This document shows, in pieces, positions 57,124-64,000 of a stretch of 64,000 nucleotides of DNA. The stretch is taken from assembly GCF_004296575.1 (NCBI RefSeq), contig NZ_SAYT01000006.1, positions 1 to 64,000 on the forward strand, in the 5' to 3' direction. How positions within the stretch are numbered: the first letter of the stretch is position 1; each line of letters opens with the position of its first letter. The DNA comes from Dyella amyloliquefaciens. Lineage in GTDB: Bacteria; Pseudomonadota; Gammaproteobacteria; Xanthomonadales; Rhodanobacteraceae. Under the pieces are notes generated by a model that saw only the letters and a program-made list of their open reading frames with translations, was not told the DNA's origin and made no database searches. The position numbers and the translations under genes are program-made.

Positions 57124-58144
57124 TGTTGTTGTCCTTCTCCAGCGCCGAGAGCCGGCGCACGTATTCGTCGAGATGCTTGAATCGGGCCGCATTGCGGCGC
57201 CACAGTCGGTTTTCCTGCAGCGGAACGCCCGAGGAATATTCACCGGCCTCGCGTATGGAGTGCGTGACCAGGCTCTTGGCGGTAATGGTAACCCGGTCGG
57301 CCACTTCCAGATGGCCCAGCACCCCGGCGTTGCCGCCAATCATGCAATAACGGCCGATCTTGGCGCTGCCGGCCACCGCGGCGCAGCCGGCCAGGGCGGT
57401 GTGCGCGCCGATAGTCACGTTGTGGGCGATCTGGATCTGGTTGTCCAGGCGGACGTCTTCTTCCAGCACCGTATCGTCCAGGGCGCCGCGGTCAATGGTG
57501 GTATTGGCGCCGATCTCGCAATCGTCGCCGATGCGCACGCCACCCAGCTGGGGCAGCTTGATCCAGTGGTCGCGATCAAAGGCAAGGCCGAAGCCGTCCG
57601 AGCCGATCACGGCGCCCGGGTGGACCAGTACGCGCTTGCCGAGGGTGACGCGGATCACCAGGGTGACGCGCGCGACCAGTCGCGACTGTGCGCCGACCGT
57701 GCAGTCCGTGCCGATGATGCAGTGGGGACCGAGGATCACCCCGTCCTCCACCACCGCGCCGTCTTCGATGACGCAACCGGGGCCGATGCTGGCGGTGGGC
57801 GCAACGCGCGCGGTTGGCGCCACCACGGCCGAGGGATGGATGCCCTGGGGCGAGGCCGGCAGCTGCTCGAACAGCGCGGCGATCTTGGCGTAGGCCACGT
57901 AGGGGTCGCGCGCCACCAGCGCGGCGGCGGGGCTATCGGCGACGTTTTCCTCGCGCATGACCACCACGCCGGCACGGGTGGCGGCGAGCTGCGAGGCGTA
58001 CTTGCTGTTGGAAAGGAAGCTCAGCTGGCTGGGGCCTGCGCCGGCCAGCGTGCCCACGCCATCGATGACCCGATCGCCTTCACCATGGAAGGCGAGGCCG
58101 AAGCGCTCGGCCAGCTCGGACACCGTGGTTTTGAAAACGCTCAT
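57116..58144 (-). CDS. lpxD: UDP-3-O-acyl-glucosamine N-acyltransferase
   Basis: 342 residues (E. coli 341). N-terminal uridine-binding domain (about 1-100), then hexapeptide beta-helix with DNQIQIAHNVTIGAHTALAG carrying the catalytic His, and a C-terminal helix. Adds the N-linked acyl chain in lipid A synthesis. It directly follows bamA; no skp gene lies between them, unlike E. coli. Confidence 0.96.
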   Translation of the reverse strand: MSVFKTTVSELAERFGLAFHGEGDRVIDGVGTLAGAGPSQLSFLSNSKYASQLAATRAGVVVMREENVADSPAAALVARDPYVAYAKIAALFEQLPASPQGIHPSAVVAPTARVAPTASIGPGCVIEDGAVVEDGVILGPHCIIGTDCTVGAQSRLVARVTLVIRVTLGKRVLVHPGAVIGSDGFGLAFDRDHWIKLPQLGGVRIGDDCEIGANTTIDRGALDDTVLEEDVRLDNQIQIAHNVTIGAHTALAGCAAVAGSAKIGRYCMIGGNAGVLGHLEVADRVTITAKSLVTHSIREAGEYSSGVPLQENRLWRRNAARFKHLDEYVRRLSALEKDNNNE

Positions 58145-58193
58145 GCTTGGCTCCCTGCAATCGGGCCATTGTAGGGGGAGGCGTCACCCGACG

Positions 58194-58231
58194 CATAAAA
58201 AAAGAAAGCGCGGCAGGGCCGCGCCTTCTTT
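58194..58231 (-). terminator. Rho-independent terminator after bamA
   Basis: On the - strand: AAAGAAGGCGCGGC, loop CCT, GCCGCGCTTTCTTT with one mismatch, and a run of T to 58196. It lies between bamA and lpxD, so lpxD needs its own promoter or read-through. Confidence 0.85.
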
Positions 58232-58263
58232 CCGAGGGCCATTCCAGGCCGACGGCTAGACCA

Positions 58264-60708
58264 TTAGAACTGGCTGCCGAAGGTGAACTGGATGCGTTCC
58301 TCGTAGTGGCTGTCGTCAGCCTGCGTGCGCAGGGGCACGGCGAAGTTGATGATCAGCGGGCCGATCGGAGCCTGCCAGTGCAGCGAGACACCGGTGGAGA
58401 CGCGCAGCGTCTTGGCGGTGAAGCTCTGGTAGTCCTGGTAGGCGTTGCCGACGTCGACGAACCACGACACGCGTGCCGTGTTGATGTCCTTGAGGAACGG
58501 CAGCGGCAGGTACAGCTCGGCCGTGCCCAGCACCTTGAACGCACCGCCGATCGGCTGCGCGTAGGAGTAGTAGCCGCCCGTACACGTACCGTCCTTGTTG
58601 GGCAGGATCGGCGAGCCGTCGGCGTTCGTGCCGGTACACACGCGGGGACCGAGCGTGTTGTCCTGGAAGCCGCGAACGTCGCGCACACCACCGGAGTAGT
58701 AGTTCTCCCAGAACGGGAAGGTGACCGGGTCGCCCGCCTTGAAGCTGGTGCCGCCGTCGTAGTCGAACGTCTGGCCATAGGCCTTGCCGTAACCGACCTG
58801 GCCGTCCAGGTACAGCACGAAGCCCTTGCCGATCGGCCAGTAGTGGTTCGCTTCACCGAAGATCTTGTAGTACTGCACGGTCGAGCCCGGCAGCGCGATG
58901 TCGGTCGACAGCGAGATCATGCCGCCGCGCGTGGGTGCCCAGTAACCGTTGCGGGTGTCATGGGTCCAGCCGATCGTGGCGTCCCAGGTATGGATGGTCT
59001 TGTGCCCCAACGCATTCTGGTAGTCGATCATGATCTGCGGCGAGTAGTTCACCGTCGTGACGGCACCCGTCGTGTCGATCACGTCGTACGCGAGATTGAT
59101 CTTGTTGCTGCTGATGCCCAGGCCGGTACGGATGTTGTCCGTTTCCGAGATCGGGAAGCTCAGGAAGCTCGAGAACGACTTCATCGAACTTTCGTAGTTC
59201 ACGAAGTCGCTGTTGGTGTTCGCGTAGTTGCTCTTGGTGTAGCCGGCGTTGTAACCGATACCCACGCCGCTGTCGGTGAGGTACGGGTTGAAGTAGCTCG
59301 CGTTGATCGAGGTGGAGTAGTCGCTGCGCGACGCGCCCACGGTGAAGCTGTCACCCGTGCCGAGGAAGTTGTTCTGCGACACCGACGCGGACAGGATGAT
59401 GCCCGAGTACTGCGAGTAGCCCACGCCGAACATCAGGCTGCCGGCGGACTGCTCTTCCACCTTCGCGGTCAGGTCGACCTGGTCCTCGGTGCCGGGCACC
59501 AGGGCCTTGTCGATGGTGACGGTCTTGAAGTAGCCCAGGCGCTGCAGGCGGATCTTCGAACGGTCGATGGCAGGCTGCGAGAACCAGCTGCCTTCCAGCT
59601 GGCGCATTTCGCGGCGCATCACATCGTCTTCCGTGCGGGTATTGCCCTGGAAGATCACGCGGCGCACGTACACGCGCTTGCCCGGTTCGATGTAGAGCGT
59701 GAGGTCGACGGTGCGCTTGTCCTTGTCCAGCTTCGGCACCGGCGTCACCTTGGCGAACGCATAACCGATGCTGGCCAGGATGCTCTTGATCGAGTTGGTG
59801 CTGGCTTCGATCGCCTTGCGGTTGAAGGTGTCGCCCTTGTGCACGTACACCAGCTGGTGCAGCGATTCTTCCGGCAGGATCAGCTCGCCGAGCAGGTGCA
59901 CGTCGGAGATGGTGTAGATGTCGCCTTCCTTCACGCTGGCGGCGATGTACATCGTGCGCTTGTCGGGGGCGATGGTGACCTGCGTGGAGTCCACGCCGAA
60001 GTCGGCGTAGCCGCGGTCCATGTAGTACGACTGCAGCTTCTCGAGGTCGCCGCTGAGCTTTTCGCGCGAGTACTGGTCGTCCTTGGAGTACCAGGACAGC
60101 CAGTTGGACGTATCCGACTCGAAGCCCGTGCGGATGTCCTTGTCGGTAAACGCCTTGTTGCCGACGATATTGATTTCCTTGATCTTCGCGACCTTGCCTT
60201 CGCGGATCTCGATATCGATGGCGACGCGGTTGCGATCGAGGTTGGTCACGTGCGGATCGACCGACACGTTGTACTTGCCTCGGTTGTAGTACTGGCGCAC
60301 CAGTTCCTGCTGCACGCGATCCAGCGACAGGCGGTCGAAGGTTTCACCTTCCGACAGGCCGATCTCCTTCAGGCCCTTGCGCAGGTCCTCTTCCTTGATG
60401 TCCTTGTTGCCGCGGATGTTCAGCTTGGCGATCGAGGGGCGCTCGATCACCTTGATGACCATGATGTCGCCTTCGCGGTCGACTTCCACGTCGCTGAAGA
60501 ACTTGGTCTGGTACAGGGCACGAATGGCGCGCTGCGCACCGTCGTTGGTCAGGCGGTCACCCTTGTTGATGGGCAGGTAGTTGAGCACCGTACCCTGGGA
60601 AATGCGGCTGAGGCCGTCGATACGGATATCGGAAACGACGAACGGCTCGAAAGCGAGTGCGTTGGCGGACAGTGAGGCAAGCAAGATCAGAGCGGCGATA
60701 CGCTTCAT
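58264..60708 (-). CDS. bamA: Outer membrane protein assembly factor BamA
   Basis: 814 residues (E. coli 810). Signal peptide ending SANALA, five POTRA domains (about 22-425), then a 16-strand barrel ending in the Phe-terminated strand IQFTFGSQF. Core of the BAM machine that inserts outer-membrane beta-barrels. ATG 60708. It follows rseP as in E. coli. Confidence 0.96.
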   Translation of the reverse strand: MKRIAALILLASLSANALAFEPFVVSDIRIDGLSRISQGTVLNYLPINKGDRLTNDGAQRAIRALYQTKFFSDVEVDREGDIMVIKVIERPSIAKLNIRGNKDIKEEDLRKGLKEIGLSEGETFDRLSLDRVQQELVRQYYNRGKYNVSVDPHVTNLDRNRVAIDIEIREGKVAKIKEINIVGNKAFTDKDIRTGFESDTSNWLSWYSKDDQYSREKLSGDLEKLQSYYMDRGYADFGVDSTQVTIAPDKRTMYIAASVKEGDIYTISDVHLLGELILPEESLHQLVYVHKGDTFNRKAIEASTNSIKSILASIGYAFAKVTPVPKLDKDKRTVDLTLYIEPGKRVYVRRVIFQGNTRTEDDVMRREMRQLEGSWFSQPAIDRSKIRLQRLGYFKTVTIDKALVPGTEDQVDLTAKVEEQSAGSLMFGVGYSQYSGIILSASVSQNNFLGTGDSFTVGASRSDYSTSINASYFNPYLTDSGVGIGYNAGYTKSNYANTNSDFVNYESSMKSFSSFLSFPISETDNIRTGLGISSNKINLAYDVIDTTGAVTTVNYSPQIMIDYQNALGHKTIHTWDATIGWTHDTRNGYWAPTRGGMISLSTDIALPGSTVQYYKIFGEANHYWPIGKGFVLYLDGQVGYGKAYGQTFDYDGGTSFKAGDPVTFPFWENYYSGGVRDVRGFQDNTLGPRVCTGTNADGSPILPNKDGTCTGGYYSYAQPIGGAFKVLGTAELYLPLPFLKDINTARVSWFVDVGNAYQDYQSFTAKTLRVSTGVSLHWQAPIGPLIINFAVPLRTQADDSHYEERIQFTFGSQF

Positions 60709-60913
60709 CGTCGATTCCGTTGTTTATTATTCCGATCAGGCGGCCCGGAAGCCGCCCCGATCAATGCGTGAAGCCAGGACGAGCCCAGCCTTGAAAGGGT
60801 GCTTGCATCTTCCCCGGATGCAGCGGGTCAACCATCGCTCTGTGCCTGCGGCTTACACCGCAGGTACGTCTTGCCCCCGGACACAGCGCGACTCTCGACA
60901 AGGTCAGCGCGCG
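60709..60913 (-). promoter_or_regulatory. rseP-bamA spacer with hairpins
   Basis: 205 bases. GGCGGC/GCCGCC hairpin (60739-60756) is flanked by two direct copies of CCGATCA (+ strand), directly upstream of bamA; CCTGCGG/CCGCAGG at 60845-60864 is a second stem. Neither has a T-run. Control of bamA is plausible; no sigma-E type promoter was identified with confidence. Confidence 0.4.
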
Positions 60914-62260
60914 TCACGAGGGCAGGAAGCGATGGATGTCGTTGTAGAAAGCCAGTCCCATCAACGTAAACAGCAGGATCAGGCCGACATACTGACCGGC
61001 CATCATTGCGCGTTCGCTTAAGGGGCTGCCCTTGACCAACTCGATAAGGTAATACAGCAGGTGACCCCCGTCCAAGACGGGGATCGGCATGAGGTTGAGA
61101 ACAGCCAGGCTGAGCGACACCAGCGCCAGGAACTCGATGAACCAGGTGGCGCCCATGCTGGCCGAGGCATTGGCCACCTGGGCGATGCCGATCACGCCGG
61201 AAAGGTTCTTGGTGGAGGCCTGCCCGCTGAGCATCTTGCCGATCATGTTGAAGATCGAGGCAGCGCGGTCCCAGGTGGTGCTGAGGGAGGCGCCGAAGGC
61301 CTTGACCGGCCCATAGCGCACCAACGCCTCTTCGGGCTGCGGCGGGCGGATGCCGATCAGCCACTGGGCGGGATGGCCCTCGTAGGATTTCTTGATGGCG
61401 GTGATCGTCAGCGTCTTGGGCTGGCCGGCGCGTTCGATGGCGACGGTCAGCGTGGGCGACTTGGCGGCTTCATCGCGCACCAGTTCGCCGAAGGCTTCGA
61501 AATCCGCCACCGGCTTGCCGTTGACGCTCAGCAGGCGATCGCCGCCCCGCATGCCAGCCGCCTGGGCCGGATCGCCCTCGGCGACGATGGCCGCGATGGC
61601 GGGCAGCGGCGCGGGCTTGAGGCCCAGCTTGTCCAGGTACTGGTCGATGCCCTGGCCAGCCGGCAGCTCCTGCAGCGGCAGTACCACGTGGCGCTCGGCG
61701 CCGTCGGTGCCACGCACGTCCATCGGCAGGGGTTCGCGACCCAGCATGGCGTTGGCCACGGCATCCAGCGAATCGCTCCACGTCGCCACCGGCTTGCCGT
61801 CGATACGCAGCACGCGATCACCCTGATGAATGCCGGCCTCGGCCGCCAGGCTTTGCGGCGTAGCGGTCACCAGCGGGGCGAAGTCCGGCTTGCCCAGCAT
61901 GAACATGAGCCAGAAAGCGACGATGGTAAAAATCAGATTGAAGGCAGGGCCCGCCGCGACGATCGCGATGCGCTGCCATACCGGCTTGCCGGTGAATTCC
62001 TGGCCGGCGAGCGCAGGGTCGACGTCGCCTTCGCGGGCGTCGAGCATCTTCACGTAGCCGCCGAGCGGAATCACGGCCACCTGATATTCGGTGCCGTCCT
62101 TGCCGATGCGCTTCCAGATGGCTTTGCCGAAGCCCACCGAGAAACGGAGGACCTTGACGCCGCAGCGGCGGGCGACCCAGTAGTGGCCGAATTCGTGAAA
62201 GGTCACCAGCACGCCAAGCGTGACCAGCAACCAAAACACGGATCCAAGAAGAGTATTCAT
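60914..62260 (-). CDS. rseP: Site-2 protease RseP
   Basis: 448 residues (E. coli 450) from ATG 62260. Zinc site HEFGH at 22-26 in TM1 and NLMPIPVLDGGHL near the C-terminus; two PDZ domains between. It cuts RseA in the membrane to release sigma-E and clears signal-peptide remnants. The gene order dxr-rseP-bamA is conserved. Confidence 0.96.
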   Translation of the reverse strand: MNTLLGSVFWLLVTLGVLVTFHEFGHYWVARRCGVKVLRFSVGFGKAIWKRIGKDGTEYQVAVIPLGGYVKMLDAREGDVDPALAGQEFTGKPVWQRIAIVAAGPAFNLIFTIVAFWLMFMLGKPDFAPLVTATPQSLAAEAGIHQGDRVLRIDGKPVATWSDSLDAVANAMLGREPLPMDVRGTDGAERHVVLPLQELPAGQGIDQYLDKLGLKPAPLPAIAAIVAEGDPAQAAGMRGGDRLLSVNGKPVADFEAFGELVRDEAAKSPTLTVAIERAGQPKTLTITAIKKSYEGHPAQWLIGIRPPQPEEALVRYGPVKAFGASLSTTWDRAASIFNMIGKMLSGQASTKNLSGVIGIAQVANASASMGATWFIEFLALVSLSLAVLNLMPIPVLDGGHLLYYLIELVKGSPLSERAMMAGQYVGLILLFTLMGLAFYNDIHRFLPS

Positions 62261-62282
62261 CGGTAAGAGCTTATCAGGCTTG

Positions 62283-63473
62283 TCAGCAGGCGTTGCGGAG
62301 AATGCGGCGTGCGGCTTCGCGGGCCGACCGGTCGCGTTCATTCAGAGTCTGGACATCGACCACAGCTTGCGACGGCAGTTCCGCAAGAACGCTCTCGACA
62401 AGATCGGCGATGCCGAGGAAGGGCAGGCCACCGGCCAGGAAAGCTTCCACCGCCACCTCGTTCGCGGCATTGAGGATCGCGGGAGCGTCCCCGCCGGCAC
62501 GCAGCGCCTGGAAAGCGAGCGCCAGGCAGCGGAAGGTGCCCAGGTCCGGCTGCTCGAACGCCAGTGGCGCGGAGGAGGCGAGATCGAGCGGCGATACGCC
62601 GGCTGCCACGCGGTTGGGCCAGGCCAGCGCATGGGCGATGGCGGTGCGCATGTCGGGGTTGCCCAATTGCGCAAGCACCGAACCGTCGACGTACTCCACC
62701 AGCGAATGCACCAGGCTTTGCGGGTGCACCAGCACGTCGATGCTGTCCGGTGTCGCACCGAACAGATGATGTGCCTCGATCACCTCGAGGCCCTTGTTCA
62801 TCAGCGTGGCCGAATCCACCGAAATCTTGCGACCCATCACCCAGTTCGGGTGCTTGCAGGCCTGTTCCGGCGTCACTCCGGCAAGTTCGGCGCGTGTACG
62901 GCCACGGAACGGGCCACCGGAAGCGGTGAGGATCAGGCGGCGTACGCCATGGCCCTTCAGGTCCGGCCGGCCGCCCGGCAGGCACTGGAAGATGGCATTG
63001 TGTTCGGAGTCGACCGGAATCAGCTCGCCGCCGCCGACCGCCAGGGCCTCCAGCAGCAGCGGCCCGGCCATCACGATGGATTCCTTGTTGGCGAGCAGCA
63101 GGCGCTTGCCCGTGCGGGCAGCGGCCAACGTGGAATCGAGGCCGGCCGCGCCGACGATGGCGGCAACCACCGTGTCGCACAGCGAGCCCGACACCGCGGC
63201 AGTGATCGCGTCGTGGCCGCTCGCGATATCGCAATTGACGCCTGCAGCCGCGAGACGACGGGCAAGCTCGCCCTCGAGCGCAGCGTCTGCGATGACCGCG
63301 AGATCCGGGCGATGCCGCACGCAAAGTTCAGCCAGTGCCGCGACATTGCTGTGCGCGGTCAACACGGTGGCGCGGAATCGCTCGGGGTGACGTGCGATCA
63401 CATCGAGCGTGCTGCCGCCAATGGAGCCGGTGGCTCCCAGGACAGCTACCTTGCGAAGTGCGGTACTGCTCAT
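62283..63473 (-). CDS. dxr: 1-deoxy-D-xylulose 5-phosphate reductoisomerase
   Basis: 396 residues (E. coli 398). NADPH motif [15 protein letters not shown] at the start; LLLANKES, the metal/substrate site [13 protein letters not shown], and [11 protein letters not shown] are family blocks. Commits carbon to the MEP isoprenoid path, which feeds ispA in the same window. Its ATG overlaps the cdsA stop by four bases. Confidence 0.97.
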   Translation of the reverse strand: MSSTALRKVAVLGATGSIGGSTLDVIARHPERFRATVLTAHSNVAALAELCVRHRPDLAVIADAALEGELARRLAAAGVNCDIASGHDAITAAVSGSLCDTVVAAIVGAAGLDSTLAAARTGKRLLLANKESIVMAGPLLLEALAVGGGELIPVDSEHNAIFQCLPGGRPDLKGHGVRRLILTASGGPFRGRTRAELAGVTPEQACKHPNWVMGRKISVDSATLMNKGLEVIEAHHLFGATPDSIDVLVHPQSLVHSLVEYVDGSVLAQLGNPDMRTAIAHALAWPNRVAAGVSPLDLASSAPLAFEQPDLGTFRCLALAFQALRAGGDAPAILNAANEVAVEAFLAGGLPFLGIADLVESVLAELPSQAVVDVQTLNERDRSAREAARRILRNAC

Positions 63474-64000
63474 AGGCCCAACAGCAACTTGCCTGCGGCG
63501 AAGACGGGCAGGGCGGCGAACACGCTGTCGAGGCGGTCAAGCAGGCCGCCATGGCCCGGGAACAGGTTGCCCGAATCCTTTACGGCGGCGTGGCGCTTCA
63601 TCAGGCTTTCCAGCAGGTCGCCCACGATGGAGGCGATCACCGTCAGCACCGACAGCACAAGCAAACCGACCAGCTTGCCGCCTTCGACACCGAGCATCAT
63701 TCCGCCGGCCACGGTGACCAGCGCGCCGGCCACGAAAGCACCATACACGCCGGCCCAGGTCTTGCCCGGGCTGATGGTGGGGGCGAGCTTGCGGCGGCCG
63801 AACATGCGGCCACTGAAGTAGGCGCCGATGTCGGCGGCCCAGACGATGAACAGGGCAAGCAGGGTCCACCAGTGGCCGTTCTCACCGGAGCCGTGGATGG
63901 ACACCACCGCCACCCAGGCCGGCACGATCACCAGCAGGCCGGCGCCCAGTTTCATCAGGCAGTTTTCGCGCGTCGGTGCTGCGCCGAAGGCGAAGTGGCG
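63470..64000 (-). CDS. cdsA: Phosphatidate cytidylyltransferase, C-terminal part (5' end outside window)
   Basis: The frame is open to the window edge, giving 176 residues. [32 protein letters not shown] and [21 protein letters not shown] are the CdsA signature, spread over several membrane segments. It makes CDP-diacylglycerol from phosphatidate and CTP for phospholipid synthesis. Order cdsA-dxr-rseP-bamA as in E. coli. Confidence 0.96.
   Translation of the reverse strand, partial: RHFAFGAAPTRENCLMKLGAGLLVIVPAWVAVVSIHGSGENGHWWTLLALFIVWAADIGAYFSGRMFGRRKLAPTISPGKTWAGVYGAFVAGALVTVAGGMMLGVEGGKLVGLLVLSVLTVIASIVGDLLESLMKRHAAVKDSGNLFPGHGGLLDRLDSVFAALPVFAAGKLLLGL

Noticed and set aside
58147-60675. 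842-codon open frame on the + strand opposite bamA
   Set aside because: Same shadow effect; it is low-complexity Val/Ala/Asp/His/Arg and lies opposite a full-length BamA.

Overview
The window is GC-rich bacterial chromosome with dense genes, short overlaps and Shine-Dalgarno starts. The complete S10-spc-alpha ribosomal cluster, dnaE-accA next to the lipid A genes, a plant-type (class II) DAHP synthase and the protein sequences as I remember them point to Gammaproteobacteria, order Lysobacterales (Xanthomonadales), most likely Rhodanobacteraceae (Dyella/Rhodanobacter/Luteibacter type). The genus call is inference. No tRNA, rRNA, CRISPR array, transposase, phage or plasmid gene was found.

Layout. 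(1) 1-14576: the end of tuf, a terminator, then the ribosomal supra-operon on the + strand: rpsJ-rplCDWB-rpsS-rplV-rpsC-rplP-rpmC-rpsQ, rplNXE-rpsNH-rplFR-rpsE-rpmD-rplO-secY, rpsMKD-rpoA-rplQ. Genes mostly overlap or nearly touch, but four junctions hold long spacers full of perfect hairpins, and rpmJ is missing after secY. (2) 14680-24763: dsbB, class II DAHP synthase, a MASE1 membrane protein with a degenerate kinase region, an exported amidase, a diheme/triheme cytochrome c pair, a divergent epimerase/LysR pair and a Mug-like glycosylase. (3) 24818-34374: a membrane PDZ-like/GAF protein, a 0.7 kb non-coding gap, then rng-yhdP-tldD. (4) 34475-43074: a lipoprotein, a YeiH-type permease coupled to a small Cys-rich protein, a REP pair, darP, a DUF1653 gene, pmbA (TldE), a DUF4870 protein, an exported Gly/His/Met-rich protein, ispA and xseB. 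(5) 43208-64000, mainly on the - strand and read from high to low coordinates: cdsA-dxr-rseP-bamA, lpxD-fabZ-lpxA-lpxB-rnhB, an inserted permease plus a 71-residue gene, dnaE-accA, an NHL propeller protein, then a NYN-LOTUS gene and tilS. This last block joins isoprenoid, phospholipid, lipid A and outer-membrane assembly.

The most unusual signal is a pair of about 267 bp repeats at 38515-38781 and 42552-42816. They lie in opposite orientation, each just upstream of, or reaching into, the start of a gene read in the same direction (pmbA and ispA). Both share an ungapped 104 nt core, 84 of 104 positions identical by hand count, and the same three-helix layout. The long outer stem, the inner stem and a small hairpin stem have different sequences in the two copies, yet each stays base-paired. 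This is what selection on a fold would leave. I do not recognise it as a known RNA family, and offer it as a candidate undescribed structured RNA or mobile RNA-like repeat.

Limits: everything was read by eye. Starts were moved to the best-supported ATG/GTG; promoters are consensus matches only; family names rest on motif recognition, not on searches.
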